A DNA stretch of 64,000 nucleotides from Buchnera aphidicola (Aphis nasturtii). Lineage in GTDB: Bacteria > Pseudomonadota > Gammaproteobacteria > Enterobacterales > Enterobacteriaceae. The stretch is taken from the NCBI RefSeq assembly GCF_005083345.1, contig NZ_CP034888.1:124001-188000 (forward strand). Direction: 5' to 3'. Positions 7,766 to 20,199 of the stretch are shown here, in pieces. The notes under the pieces are model-generated. The model saw nothing but the letters and a program-made list of their open reading frames with translations. It was not told where the DNA came from and searched no databases. The position numbers and the translations under genes are program-made. Positions within the stretch are counted from its first letter, which is position 1, and every line of letters starts with the position of its first letter.

Positions 7766-8755
7766 ATGTTAATGTTAGAAAAATTATGGAATATCATTGA
7801 AAATGAAATTGAAAATTCCGATAACATAAATATGTTAAATGAAATTAAAATTAAATACTTAGGAAAAAATGGTATTTTTAATGGTTACATGAAAAACTTA
7901 AAAAATTTTTCTTTTGAAGAAAAAAAAAAATACAGTATTATTATTAATACAGTTAAAAAAAACACGATATTTAAAATTAATACGAAAAAAATTGAATTAA
8001 ATAAATTTATTATTAAAAAACGTATTGAACAAGAAAAAATTGACGTATCTTTACCAGGTCGTTATGTTAAAAATGGTTCTATCCACCCTATAAATTATAG
8101 TATTAATATTATAAAAAAATTTTTTTATACATTAGGATTTCAATCAGTTAATGGTTTAGAAATAGAAGATGAATATCACAATTTTAATGCGTTAAATATA
8201 CCTAAAAATCATCCTGCACGTGATCATCATGATACCTTTTGGTTTGATGAGAACCGATTGTTAAGAACTCAAACTTCTAATATGCAAATTCGCATTATGA
8301 AATCGCATAAACCTCCAATGAGATTTATTTTTCCTGGAAAAGTTTATCGCAATGATTATGATTCTACACATACACCTATGTTTCATCAAGTTGAAGGTTT
8401 AATAGTTGAAAAAAATATTAATTTTTCTCATTTAAAATGGATTATATATAATTTTATATTTAATTTTTTTAATAAAAAAGTTTCTCTTAGATTTCGTCCT
8501 TCTTATTTTCCTTTTACTACGCCTTCATCTGAAGTTGATATCATGACAGATTCTGAAAAATGGTTAGAAATTTTAGGCTGTGGAATGGTGCATCCCTTAG
8601 TGTTAAAAAATGTTAATATTGATTCTAATGTATATTCTGCTTGTGCATTTGGGTTAGGGGTAGAGCGAATAACTATGCTGCGTTATGGAATTTCTGATCT
8701 TCGATCTTTTTTTGAAAATGATTTAAGGTTTATAAAACAATTTAAATATATTTAG
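7766..8755 (+). CDS. pheS: Phenylalanyl-tRNA synthetase alpha subunit
   Basis: Catalytic subunit of the (alpha-beta)2 enzyme. The open frame starts at 7730, but the ATG at 7766 has GAG six bases upstream and gives 329 residues (E. coli 327). The N-terminal coiled-coil (about 1-90) is followed by the class II core: DVSLPGR, PIEIEDEYHNF-type motif 1, HPARDHHDTFW, and motif 2 around FPGKVYRNDYDSTHTPMFHQ. Motif 3 is GLGVERITMLRYG. An A11 tract (7920-7930) encoding Lys-Lys-Lys lies in the coiled-coil but is in frame. The stop is 9 bases before pheT. Confidence 0.96.
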   Translation: MLMLEKLWNIIENEIENSDNINMLNEIKIKYLGKNGIFNGYMKNLKNFSFEEKKKYSIIINTVKKNTIFKINTKKIELNKFIIKKRIEQEKIDVSLPGRYVKNGSIHPINYSINIIKKFFYTLGFQSVNGLEIEDEYHNFNALNIPKNHPARDHHDTFWFDENRLLRTQTSNMQIRIMKSHKPPMRFIFPGKVYRNDYDSTHTPMFHQVEGLIVEKNINFSHLKWIIYNFIFNFFNKKVSLRFRPSYFPFTTPSSEVDIMTDSEKWLEILGCGMVHPLVLKNVNIDSNVYSACAFGLGVERITMLRYGISDLRSFFENDLRFIKQFKYI

Positions 8756-8764
8756 CGAGATAAA

Positions 8765-11176
8765 ATGAAATTCAGTGAAAAATGGTTACGTGAATGGGTT
8801 AATCCTAAAATAAATAGTGTTATTTTAAGTGAACAAATCATAAATTCTGGTATAGAAATTGAATCTATTCGTAAAATTACACCTTTATTTGAAGGTGTAG
8901 TAGTGGGAAAAATAATTTCTTGTGTTAGACATCATAAATTAAATCAGCTTAAAATAGTTACAGTAGATATAGGAAGAAAAAATTTATTAAATATTTTATG
9001 TAAATCTTTAAATTGCCGAAATAAAATCAAAGTTGCAGTCGCTGTTATTGGTAGCGTATTACCTAATAATATAAAAATTAATTTAAAAAAAATTTATGAT
9101 CAAAAATCTGAAGGAATGTTATGTTCTTTTTCTGAATTAGGTTTATTTCATTCTAATAATAATGAAATTATTGAATTTCCCGAACAAACTCCAATAGGCA
9201 TTAATGTTAATGATTATTTTTTATTAGAAGATAATATTATAAAAGTAAATACCACTCCTAATCGACCAGATGGGTTAAGTATTATAGGCATAGCTCGTAA
9301 TATAGCAGTTATGAATAATATAAAGATCATTCCATTAAAAGAAAACGATAATCCTATTGTGATTAAAAATAAGTTCCCAATTTATATGAATTCGAAAAAA
9401 AAAGATATTAATTTTTTTGGAAGAATCATTGAAAATATAAATATGAATACGCAAACTCCGTTTTGGATGAGCAAAAAATTATTTATGTGTGATATGTTGT
9501 CAGACAATGTCATAATGAATATCATTAATTATGTTTTAATTGAAATTGGACAACCTTTAAACGTATTAAACTCGGATTTAATAGATACTTTTATTCAGAT
9601 TAAAACAAATAATAAAAAAACAGTCTTCAATTTAAAAGAAGATCTCAAAGTAACATTAGATCAAAATGTATTAGCATTTTTTGATAAATCAAAAATATTA
9701 TTTCTTCCTGGAAATATCAATTCTGATGTATTAGAAATAAATCAAAATACTAAAAATATATTTTTGATTTCATATTTAGTAGATCGAGAATCTATTTTTA
9801 ATATCACTAAGATAGTTGGTTCGAATAAAGTTCTTCATTATTATGATCATGGTGTTGATTTTTCACTTCAAAAATATGCTTTAGAATATGCAACAAAATT
9901 AATTATTCAAATATGCGGTGGAAGTGCAGGTATCATTAGCTATCATAAGGATAATTTTAATTTAACCCGCATCAATAAAATTAAATTATATTGTAAAAAT
10001 GTTAACAAAATAGCTGGTTTTTTTATTGATTCTAAAATTTTTTTAAATATTTTATCACGTCTTGAATATAAAATAGAAAATAAACAAGATTATTGGGATG
10101 TTACTCCACCAACTTGGAGATTTGATATATTAATAGAAGAAGATGTAATAGCTGATATACTTCGTATATATGGTTATGATGAAATTCCACTGATTCCATT
10201 AAAATCAAGTTTTAATCATAATTTTTATAAAACAACAAATGATTCTAAAAAAGATTGTATATTAAGTCAATTATCAAACTTACTTGTTCATAGAGGTTAC
10301 TATGAAGTAATTACTTATCCGTTCATCGATCCTATTTTGCAAAAAAATATTTTATCAAATAATGGAAAAGAATTGTTTATTTCCAATCCTATTGCGCAAG
10401 ATCTCTCTTGTATGCGTAAATCATTATGGCCAGGTCTAATTAAGACTCTTTCTTATAATAAAAATCATAAACAAGATAGTATTCGTATTTTTGAAAAAGG
10501 ATTATGTTTTTCAATAGATAACCAAAAATCTCTTGGAGTAAATCAACAAATTTTTTTAGGCGGAGTGATTAGTGGTTTTAATGAAAAAGAGAATTGGCTT
10601 TCTCAAAGAAGAAAAGTAGATTTTTACGATTTAAAAGGCGACTTAGAATCCATATTAACATTAATATTCGGTTTGAATAATTGGACAATGAGACAATATA
10701 AAATACTAGGATTACATCCAAATCAAAGTGTACAAATTTTATTAAATAATAATGTTATTGGTAATTTTGGTAAAATAAATCCAATTTTAGAAGAAAAATT
10801 GGATGTAGATAGTAATACTTTTTTATTTGAGTTATTAATTGATACAATTTTTGATTTTAAAATTTTTAAAAATTTTAAAGTAAAAGATTATTCTAAATTT
10901 CCAAGTAGTCGTCGTGATATTTCAATATTAATATCAGAAAAAATTGCATATTCAGATATCATTGAATTATGTAAAAATTGTTTTTTAAATCAAGAAGTAA
11001 AAATTAATTTGTTTGATATTTATTCATGTAAAAATTTTCCTAATAAAAAAAGTTTAGGGATTAGTTTTATTTTTCAAGATCAAAGAAAAACTTTAAAAGA
11101 AAATGAAATTAATTTAATGCTTGATTATTGTATAAAAACATTAATAAACAAATTTCAAATTATTTTAAGGAAATGA
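8765..11176 (+). CDS. pheT: Phenylalanyl-tRNA synthetase beta subunit
   Basis: Structural and editing subunit partnering PheS. 803 residues (E. coli 795). Order: N-terminal tRNA-binding OB domain (about 40-150, [21 protein letters not shown]), B3/B4 editing-like domain (about 210-390), B5 DNA-binding-fold domain (about 400-480), catalytic-like B6/B7 (about 490-690) and C-terminal ferredoxin-fold anticodon-binding domain (about 705-800, [12 protein letters not shown]). The B3/B4 region is poorly conserved by eye, consistent with relaxed editing in endosymbionts (inference). It is co-transcribed with pheS and lies 4 bases before ihfA. Confidence 0.96.
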   Translation: MKFSEKWLREWVNPKINSVILSEQIINSGIEIESIRKITPLFEGVVVGKIISCVRHHKLNQLKIVTVDIGRKNLLNILCKSLNCRNKIKVAVAVIGSVLPNNIKINLKKIYDQKSEGMLCSFSELGLFHSNNNEIIEFPEQTPIGINVNDYFLLEDNIIKVNTTPNRPDGLSIIGIARNIAVMNNIKIIPLKENDNPIVIKNKFPIYMNSKKKDINFFGRIIENINMNTQTPFWMSKKLFMCDMLSDNVIMNIINYVLIEIGQPLNVLNSDLIDTFIQIKTNNKKTVFNLKEDLKVTLDQNVLAFFDKSKILFLPGNINSDVLEINQNTKNIFLISYLVDRESIFNITKIVGSNKVLHYYDHGVDFSLQKYALEYATKLIIQICGGSAGIISYHKDNFNLTRINKIKLYCKNVNKIAGFFIDSKIFLNILSRLEYKIENKQDYWDVTPPTWRFDILIEEDVIADILRIYGYDEIPLIPLKSSFNHNFYKTTNDSKKDCILSQLSNLLVHRGYYEVITYPFIDPILQKNILSNNGKELFISNPIAQDLSCMRKSLWPGLIKTLSYNKNHKQDSIRIFEKGLCFSIDNQKSLGVNQQIFLGGVISGFNEKENWLSQRRKVDFYDLKGDLESILTLIFGLNNWTMRQYKILGLHPNQSVQILLNNNVIGNFGKINPILEEKLDVDSNTFLFELLIDTIFDFKIFKNFKVKDYSKFPSSRRDISILISEKIAYSDIIELCKNCFLNQEVKINLFDIYSCKNFPNKKSLGISFIFQDQRKTLKENEINLMLDYCIKTLINKFQIILRK

Positions 11177-11180
11177 ATAT

Positions 11181-11483
11181 ATGGTATTAACAAAAGCTAA
11201 AATTTCAGAAAATTTATTTGAAAAATTAAAATTAACTAAACTTGACGCAAAAGCATTGGTAGAATTTTTTTTTGAAGAAGTGAGAAAATCTTTAGAAAAA
11301 GGAGAAAATGTTAAATTATCTGGATTTGGAAATTTTCAATTAAAAAATAAAAAAGAACGTCCAGGTAGAAATCCAAAAACAGGAGAAAAAGTAATTATTT
11401 CAAAAAGACGAGTTGTTACTTTTAAAGCAGGTCAAAAATTAAAAAATCGTATTGAATATTATTTTATAAAATCTAAATATTAA
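11181..11483 (+). CDS. ihfA: Integration host factor subunit alpha
   Basis: HU/IHF-family DNA-bending protein, 100 residues (E. coli 99). The DNA-inserting beta arm with the intercalating proline is intact ([11 protein letters not shown], about 59-69), as is GFGNFQL. It lies downstream of pheT as in E. coli, with the SD (AAGGAAATG) formed by the end of pheT. In E. coli IHF is a heterodimer with IhfB; whether a partner exists cannot be seen here. Confidence 0.95.
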   Translation: MVLTKAKISENLFEKLKLTKLDAKALVEFFFEEVRKSLEKGENVKLSGFGNFQLKNKKERPGRNPKTGEKVIISKRRVVTFKAGQKLKNRIEYYFIKSKY

Positions 11484-11512
11484 TATTTAATTTATTTTTA
11501 AAGAAATAAAAT

Positions 11513-13736
<2,224 letters not shown>

Positions 13737-13765
13737 TATTTATAAATATGCTAAGGAATTTTAAA

Positions 13766-14110
13766 ATGAGTATTTTAATTGAAAATGCTAATGCTGCAGT
13801 ACATCAACCAATAGAAGGAAATTCTTATTCTCTAATTATTATGTTAGTAATTTTTTTATTAATTTTTTATTTTATGCTTTTTCGTCCTCAACAAAAAAAA
13901 GAAAAAGAACGAAAAAATCTTATGAAATTAATTGCTTTAGGTGATGAAGTAATGACAACTAGTGGTTTTTTAGGTCGCGTAAAAAATATCACAGAAACTG
14001 GATATATTTTATTAGAACTAAATGATACAAATGAAGTTTTTATAAAAAAAGATTTTATACTTTCATTACTTCCCAAAAACACTTTAGAATCTTTGAAAAA
14101 AAGTAAATAA
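13766..14110 (+). CDS. yajC: Sec translocon accessory protein YajC
   Basis: Single-pass inner-membrane protein that associates with SecDF-SecYEG. The frame opens at 13748, but the ATG at 13766 preceded by AAGGAATTTT gives 114 residues (E. coli 110) and the expected MS N-terminus. One transmembrane helix spans about 21-42, followed by the family signature MLFRPQQKKEKE and a small beta-rich domain (GDEVMTTSGFLGRV). It sits after tgt as in E. coli, but secDF have been lost from this position. Confidence 0.93.
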   Translation: MSILIENANAAVHQPIEGNSYSLIIMLVIFLLIFYFMLFRPQQKKEKERKNLMKLIALGDEVMTTSGFLGRVKNITETGYILLELNDTNEVFIKKDFILSLLPKNTLESLKKSK

Positions 14111-14144
14111 TTAAAAATTTTTTAATTATATTAAATAAATTTTA

Positions 14145-16211
14145 TTAATATAAATAAGAAAAGTTAGCTATTTTAAGAAAAATTTTTTCTACTTTTTTTA
14201 ACAAAATTAATCTATTATTTTTAATCTCAGAGTTACAATGATTTATTTTAACTGTATTAAAAAAATTATTTATAGGTTTTTCAAAATTTTTTAATTTGGA
14301 TAAAATTATTTTATAATTTTTTTCTATAAATAACTTCTGTGTATTATTATTAAAATTTGTTATTTCTTTAAATAAATTTTTTTCTTCTTCTATTTGTATT
14401 AAGTTAGTGTTAATTTTAATATTACTTATATCTTTTTTATGAATGCTTAAGATATTAGATATTCTTTTTATTATTAATAAAATTGATTTTGATTCTGTTT
14501 TTTCTTTAAAATTTGATATTGCTTTAATTTTTTTATGAATGTCTAAAATGTCTTGTACTTGGCAGAATAAAACCGATTTAATTATTTTAATGTTATATCC
14601 TTTTTTTTCATAAAAAGATAATAATCTTAATTTAAAAAAATTTATAATTTTATTAGATATTAATATATAATCTAATTCTTGTTTATTGTAAATTTTAAGA
14701 CTATGATGAATTAAAAGATTTAAGTCTAAAGATATTTGTTTATTAATGATAATACGTATTATTCCTAATACAGCTCTTCTTAAAGCAAACGGATCTTTAT
14801 TTGATAATGGTATTTGATTGATCAAAAACATGCCGCATAAAGTATCTATTTTATCAGCAATTGATAAGATCGATCCTATATCACTAGATGGAAGTATATC
14901 TTCAGAAAAAGCTGGTAAATATTGTTCTTTGATAGAAAGAGCAATTGTATGTTTTTCTTGGTTTTGAATAGCATAATACATACCGATTACTCCTTGTAAT
15001 TCTGGAAATTCACATACCATGTCTGTAATAAGATCACATTTTGATAAAATTGCTGATTTTATTAAATCCATTTTATTATTACTACTAGACATAATATTTA
15101 CGAGTAATTTTAAACGCATAGTTTTGTCATATAATGTACCTAAATTTTTATGGAATAAAACTTTTTTTAATGATGGGAGATAATCTAATAATTGTATTTT
15201 ATTATCTTTATTTAAAAAAAAGATTATATCAGATAATCTAGCTTCCATTACTTTTTCGTTACCTAATATAATTTGACTTTCTTTATTTGAATGTATATTA
15301 GTTATAAAAACAAAATATGGTAAAATTTCTTTTTTTCTGTATATTGGAAAACATTTTTGTTGTTTTTCTATGATATAAATAAGAATTTCATTTGGTATAT
15401 ATTTAATATACTTTTTTTTGAAAGCAACTAAAACGCCTTTAGGCGATTCTACTATTGAATTTATTTCCTCTAAAAGATGATAGTTAATTTTTGCATGTCC
15501 ATTTACTTTTTTAGCAATTTCTATTATTTCTTTTTTAATCTTTTCTTTACGAGTTTCATAATCAGCTATGATATTACTATATTTTAATAAGACAGAAGGA
15601 TATTCTTTAGCATGATTAAGATATATTTCCTGTTCTTTGGAAGAAATATGATTATGAAGTTTATTTGTAGAGGTGATGTTAAAAACTTTATTATTAATGA
15701 TTTTATCATCTAACATCATCAAAATATTTCTAATAGGACGAAAAAATTTAATATTGTTTATATCCCATCGCATTAAGTTTTGAATGCTGATTTTTTTTAA
15801 TGACATTTCTACTATTTTAGGAAGTAATATTTCAATTTTTTCTTGTTTTTTCTCTTTGTAATATACTAACCATGAGCCTTTTTCATTTATTAATTGATTC
15901 GCTTCATTGATTTTAATACCGATTTGTTTAGCCCAAGAATATGCGTACTTTGTTGGCGTTCCATCAATATTAAAGGAATTTTTTAAAGAAGGTCCTTTTT
16001 TTAAAATTTTTTTTATTTTTTGAGAATTATCAATATCCAGAATTTTTAATGCTAATCTTCTAGGAGTAGCAAAATAATCAACTTTTTTATATTCGATATT
16101 ATTTAGATGCAATGCATTAACAAAATTTTCATAAAATAAAATAATTAAGTTATATAATATTTTAGCAGGTAATTCTTCTGTTCCTATTTCAACTAAAAAT
16201 ATTTGTTTCAT
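14145..16211 (-). CDS. glyS: Glycyl-tRNA synthetase beta subunit
   Basis: Beta subunit of the alpha2-beta2 bacterial GlyRS; it binds tRNA and works with GlyQ. 688 residues (E. coli 689). The N-terminus MKQIFLVEIGTEELPA is diagnostic, followed by YFATPRRLA. The HD-type central domain includes CDLITDMVCEFPELQG and DKIDTLCGMF, then DPFALRRAVLGIIRI. The C-terminal anticodon-binding region is very Lys/Asn/Ile-rich and least conserved. It is downstream of glyQ with a 43-base gap and convergent with yajC across 34 A+T-rich bases without a clear terminator. Confidence 0.96.
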   Translation of the reverse strand: MKQIFLVEIGTEELPAKILYNLIILFYENFVNALHLNNIEYKKVDYFATPRRLALKILDIDNSQKIKKILKKGPSLKNSFNIDGTPTKYAYSWAKQIGIKINEANQLINEKGSWLVYYKEKKQEKIEILLPKIVEMSLKKISIQNLMRWDINNIKFFRPIRNILMMLDDKIINNKVFNITSTNKLHNHISSKEQEIYLNHAKEYPSVLLKYSNIIADYETRKEKIKKEIIEIAKKVNGHAKINYHLLEEINSIVESPKGVLVAFKKKYIKYIPNEILIYIIEKQQKCFPIYRKKEILPYFVFITNIHSNKESQIILGNEKVMEARLSDIIFFLNKDNKIQLLDYLPSLKKVLFHKNLGTLYDKTMRLKLLVNIMSSSNNKMDLIKSAILSKCDLITDMVCEFPELQGVIGMYYAIQNQEKHTIALSIKEQYLPAFSEDILPSSDIGSILSIADKIDTLCGMFLINQIPLSNKDPFALRRAVLGIIRIIINKQISLDLNLLIHHSLKIYNKQELDYILISNKIINFFKLRLLSFYEKKGYNIKIIKSVLFCQVQDILDIHKKIKAISNFKEKTESKSILLIIKRISNILSIHKKDISNIKINTNLIQIEEEKNLFKEITNFNNNTQKLFIEKNYKIILSKLKNFEKPINNFFNTVKINHCNSEIKNNRLILLKKVEKIFLKIANFSYLY

Positions 16212-16254
16212 TTTTTTCTCTTTTTATTAATATATCAGATGTTTAGTTTGTTTT

Positions 16255-17121
16255 TCATTTTAAATATTCTTTTGCAATTCTTTTAGTTAAACTTCTAATT
16301 TTTAAAATATAATTTTGACGTTCGCTAGAAGATATTGCTTTTCTTGCATCTAATAAGTTGAATACGTGATTTGCTTGTAATGTTTTTTCATATGCCACCA
16401 AAAGTAACGGTTGTTTTAAATTAATTAAATTATTAGCTTCAAACATGTATTTTTCAAAATATTCAAATAATAAATCAATATTTGAATATTCAAAGTTATA
16501 TTTTGATTGTTCGATTTCATTTTTTTTAAAAATATCACCATAAGTTATTGTTTGGAATTGATTTGAATTCCAAATTAAATCATATACATTTGGTTGATTT
16601 TGTATATGCATAGCGATTCTTTCTAAACCATATGTAATTTCTACCGTTACAGGGTTACATTCTATGCCACCAACTTGTTGAAAGTAAGTAAATTGAGTAA
16701 TTTCCATACCATTAAGCCAAACTTCCCATCCAATACCCCGTGCGCCTAAAGTAGGGTTTTCCCAATTATCTTCTATAAAACGTATATCATTATTTTTTTC
16801 ATCTATTTCAAGTAAATTCAATGATTCTAAATACATATTTTGAATATTTTCAACTGGAGGTTTAATAATTACTTGAAATTGATAGTAGTTTTGTAAACGA
16901 TTTGGATTTTCCGCATATCTTCCATCAGTTGGTCTCCTGCAAGATTGTATATAAGCAGCTTTAATGGGTTTAGGGCCGAGTGCCCCTAAAAATGTTATAT
17001 TATGAAATGTGCCTGCACCCATGGGTAAATCTAACGGTTGAAAAATAGTACATTCTCGTTTCATCCAGTATTTTTTTAAAATTTGAATTAAGTTATAAAA
17101 AGTATTGTAATGATTTTTCAT
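16255..17121 (-). CDS. glyQ: Glycyl-tRNA synthetase alpha subunit
   Basis: Catalytic class IIc-like subunit. 288 residues against 303 in E. coli; the shortfall is at the C-terminus, ending after [10 protein letters not shown], beyond the catalytic core. Conserved: GCTIFQP-like [64 protein letters not shown] and [16 protein letters not shown]. It is transcribed divergently from folE and forms an operon with glyS. Confidence 0.96.
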   Translation of the reverse strand: MKNHYNTFYNLIQILKKYWMKRECTIFQPLDLPMGAGTFHNITFLGALGPKPIKAAYIQSCRRPTDGRYAENPNRLQNYYQFQVIIKPPVENIQNMYLESLNLLEIDEKNNDIRFIEDNWENPTLGARGIGWEVWLNGMEITQFTYFQQVGGIECNPVTVEITYGLERIAMHIQNQPNVYDLIWNSNQFQTITYGDIFKKNEIEQSKYNFEYSNIDLLFEYFEKYMFEANNLINLKQPLLLVAYEKTLQANHVFNLLDARKAISSSERQNYILKIRSLTKRIAKEYLK

Positions 17122-17250
17122 TGTATACCTTTAAATCAAAAGAACAGTATTTATTTTTGTATATTATATATAATGACATTTATAATCTATATATTTTATA
17201 TATAAACGTTATATAAAATATTATTATTAATAATCAGGAGAAGTTTAAAT

Positions 17251-17919
17251 ATGATTAAAATTAGTAAAGAAGCTAAATTAGCGCGTAACGCCTTGTTATC
17301 AAAAGACTTAGAAAATCCTATTCTAAAAGAATACAATGGTATAGAAGAAAAAGAAAGAGAATTATTAATTGCTAAATATATGCATAAAATTATGCATATT
17401 TTAAATTTAGATACAAAAAATGATAGCTTAAAAGAAACACCTTATCGTATATCAAAAATGTATAACAAGGAAATTTTTTCAGGTTTAGATTATAAAAATT
17501 TTCCAAAGATTACATTTATAGAAAATATAATAAAATCAAATGATATGATTATTGTTCGTGATATTATATTAATGAGTACTTGTGAACATCATTTTATTAC
17601 TATTTATGGAAAAGCTACTGTTGCATATATTCCTAAAAAAAAAATTATTGGATTATCTAAAATTAATAGAATTGTACAATTTTATTCAAAACGACCTCAA
17701 ATTCAAGAACGTTTAACTAAACAAATATCAGTAGTATTGCAAACTTTGCTTCATACTAAAGATGTTGCAATTATTCTTAATATGCATCATTTTTGTGTTA
17801 AAGCACGTGGTATTTGTGATGTAAATAGTACTGCTATCACTTCGTCTTTAAAAGGATTATTTAAAACTAAAAAAAGTATTCGTGATCAATTTTTTTTGAA
17901 AAATAATATGCAAGGATAA
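17251..17919 (+). CDS. folE: GTP cyclohydrolase I
   Basis: Converts GTP to dihydroneopterin triphosphate, the entry to folate and to queuosine precursor synthesis. 222 residues, identical in length to E. coli. The zinc ligands C111, H114 (STCEHHF) and C182 (HHFCVKARG) are all present, as is GLSKINRIVQFYSKRPQIQERL. The start has a textbook CAGGAG at about 17236. The other folate genes in the window are the late-pathway folA and folC; tgt/queA are the queuosine end steps. Its product may therefore serve queuosine, folate or both; the sequence does not decide. Confidence 0.97.
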   Translation: MIKISKEAKLARNALLSKDLENPILKEYNGIEEKERELLIAKYMHKIMHILNLDTKNDSLKETPYRISKMYNKEIFSGLDYKNFPKITFIENIIKSNDMIIVRDIILMSTCEHHFITIYGKATVAYIPKKKIIGLSKINRIVQFYSKRPQIQERLTKQISVVLQTLLHTKDVAIILNMHHFCVKARGICDVNSTAITSSLKGLFKTKKSIRDQFFLKNNMQG

Positions 17920-18062
17920 ATATATTTACTATATTTAATTGATTAAAATATTATTTCTCAGTATGATATGATTTTTAATTTGTAAATATTTTGATATTTA
18001 AATTAATTTTAATATAAAAAAATTATTTGTGTAAATATTTAAAAATTTTTTGGACAATTAAA

Positions 18063-18899
18063 ATGAAATATATTGGTGCGCATGTTAGTGCTTCCGGTGG
18101 TTTAGACAAAGCAGTTTTTCGAGCATTTCAATTACATGCTACAGCTTTTTCATTTTTTACTAAAAATCAATTACAATGGTCTGCGTTGCCTTTAAGTTTA
18201 ATAGATATAAATAATTTTAAAAAATCTTGTGTTAAATATAACTTCTTTTTTGAAAAAATTTTACCACATAGTAGTTACTTAATTAATTTAGGTCATCCTA
18301 ATAATGATTTATTAAAAAAATCTCGTATAGCTTTTATTCAAGAAATAAAACGTTGTAATGATTTGGGTTTATATTATCTAAATTTTCATCCTGGTAGCCA
18401 TTTAAATAATATTTCAGAAAAAGATTGTTTATCAAGAATTTCCGAATCAATTAATATAGCTTTAGAAAACACTGATAATGTAACAGCTGTAATTGAAAAT
18501 ACTGCAGGACAAGGGACTAATGTTGGATATTGTTTTGAACATCTATATGAAATCATAAACAAAATAGATGATAAATCTCGAATTGGAGTTTGTTTAGATA
18601 CCTGTCATTTATTTGCTGCAGGATATGATTTGCGTACAAAAGAGAATTGTCAAAATACATTTAATAAATTTTTTAATTTAATAGGATTGAAATACTTAAA
18701 AGGTTTGCATCTAAATGATTCAAAAAAAGAGTTGAATAGTCGTGTTGATCGCCATGAAAATTTAGGCTTAGGTTATATTGGGAAATTAGTTTTTGAATGG
18801 ATTGTTCAAAACAGATGTTTTTCTAACATTCCAATGATATTAGAAACTAGCAATGCGACGATGTGGTCAAAAGAAATTTCTTGGTTAAAATCATTATAA
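18063..18899 (+). CDS. nfo: Endonuclease IV
   Basis: Trinuclear-zinc AP endonuclease of base excision repair. The frame opens at a GTG at 18027, but the ATG at 18063 gives the family N-terminus [14 protein letters not shown] and 278 residues. AP2-family metal-ligand motifs are intact: [58 protein letters not shown] and a late ILETSN. It stands between folE and rplY. A retained repair gene is notable in a genome lineage with few of them (family knowledge). Confidence 0.96.
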   Translation: MKYIGAHVSASGGLDKAVFRAFQLHATAFSFFTKNQLQWSALPLSLIDINNFKKSCVKYNFFFEKILPHSSYLINLGHPNNDLLKKSRIAFIQEIKRCNDLGLYYLNFHPGSHLNNISEKDCLSRISESINIALENTDNVTAVIENTAGQGTNVGYCFEHLYEIINKIDDKSRIGVCLDTCHLFAAGYDLRTKENCQNTFNKFFNLIGLKYLKGLHLNDSKKELNSRVDRHENLGLGYIGKLVFEWIVQNRCFSNIPMILETSNATMWSKEISWLKSL

Positions 18900-18949
18900 A
18901 ATAATGTTATATTTTAATACATATATTTTATTATAAGAGAGAGTATATT

Positions 18950-19234
18950 ATGTTGATTATCAATGCAGACATAAGAGAAAAAAAAGGAAAAAGTTTTAGT
19001 AGGAAATTACGTATTCAAAATAAATTTCCAGCTATTTTATATGGGCTAAATAAAACTCCTATATCTTTAACTTTAGATCATAATTCTGTTTTTAATTTGC
19101 AAAAAAAAATAGATTTTTATCAAAAAAAAATATTATTATTGATTAATGGGAGAGAATATAAAGTGAAAGTACAATCTATACAAAGACATGCATTTAAACT
19201 AAAATTATTGCATATTGATTTTTTATATATTTAA
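18950..19234 (+). CDS. rplY: 50S ribosomal protein L25
   Basis: 94 residues, equal to the short enterobacterial L25, which binds 5S rRNA. Starts [18 protein letters not shown] and includes FPAILYGLN, both conserved. AGAGAG lies upstream of the ATG. Convergent with yabI across a 28-base gap with no obvious hairpin. Confidence 0.94.
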   Translation: MLIINADIREKKGKSFSRKLRIQNKFPAILYGLNKTPISLTLDHNSVFNLQKKIDFYQKKILLLINGREYKVKVQSIQRHAFKLKLLHIDFLYI

Positions 19235-19262
19235 AAATATATTTTAAAATTTTGCTAAAACG

Positions 19263-20021
19263 TCATAGTATACTAGATAAAACTTTTCTAAAAATTAACA
19301 TTGTAGGATGGAATTGTATTAATATTAAACCAACCAATCCAAATATCAAAAATATGAGCGCAATAAATCCAATATTTTTTTGTATAATGTTTATATGATC
19401 TCTATTTTTTATTTTTTTTATTTTCCACCATTTTGATATTAACCATATTCCTATCCAAAATAAAATAGCAATAACTAATAAAAACCATTTAAAATAATTA
19501 TTACTGGAATCTGTAGGTATATTAATAGTTATACCTGCAATAATTCCTGGGAAAAAATATACCGGAGGCCATAATATACAACCTATTAAACTAGGGAAAA
19601 AAAATTTTTTTAATGGTAATTTTAACATACCCGAAACCATTGGTATTAATGGTCTAGTTGGTCCTATAAAACGACCTATTAATATTGTTAACATACTATG
19701 TTTATGTAGCAATATTTTAGTTTTTTCTAATATTTTATAATGCTTTTTTAAAAAAGAAAGATTATGCAACCAGTTTTTAAAGTATAGCCCAATATAATAT
19801 GATAACCAATCTCCTAATAAACATCCAATTATTCCTGCGACCCAAGAAGGATAAAAAAATAATTTTTTATTACCTATCAGCGTGCCTAATGTTGCCATTA
19901 ATACTATTCCTGGAAGTAATAAACCAATTAATGCAAGAGATTCTAAAAAAGAAACTATACCTACTATACACAGTGAATATATTAAAGAATGTGTTATTAA
20001 AGATGTTAACCAATATTCCAT
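19263..20021 (-). CDS. yabI: DedA-family inner-membrane protein YabI
   Basis: 252 residues aligning over its full length with E. coli YabI (about 254). Family features: FLESLALIGLLLPGIVLMATLG near residue 25-46, GDWLSYYIG, the membrane-embedded GRFIGPTRPLIPMVSGM motif with essential-type Arg/Pro residues (about 115-132), and four to five hydrophobic helices. DedA proteins contribute to envelope integrity and proton-motive force and are proposed lipid carriers (undecaprenyl phosphate flippases for some members). It is the outermost gene of the E. coli-like dnaK-yabI block preserved here in reverse. Confidence 0.9.
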   Translation of the reverse strand: MEYWLTSLITHSLIYSLCIVGIVSFLESLALIGLLLPGIVLMATLGTLIGNKKLFFYPSWVAGIIGCLLGDWLSYYIGLYFKNWLHNLSFLKKHYKILEKTKILLHKHSMLTILIGRFIGPTRPLIPMVSGMLKLPLKKFFFPSLIGCILWPPVYFFPGIIAGITINIPTDSSNNYFKWFLLVIAILFWIGIWLISKWWKIKKIKNRDHINIIQKNIGFIALIFLIFGLVGLILIQFHPTMLIFRKVLSSIL

Positions 20022-20199
20022 AAAGATCCATACATTATTATTTTTATTGTGATAAATTTCAATATATTATTTGAAATTCAATATATTTTATACTTTATAT
20101 TTTTTTTAAAAAAATCTCAAGTAAATATTTTATATTGGAATATCATTATAATATAAAAATAGTTATAATAAAAAATTTAAAATTTAAAGAAGAATAAAA

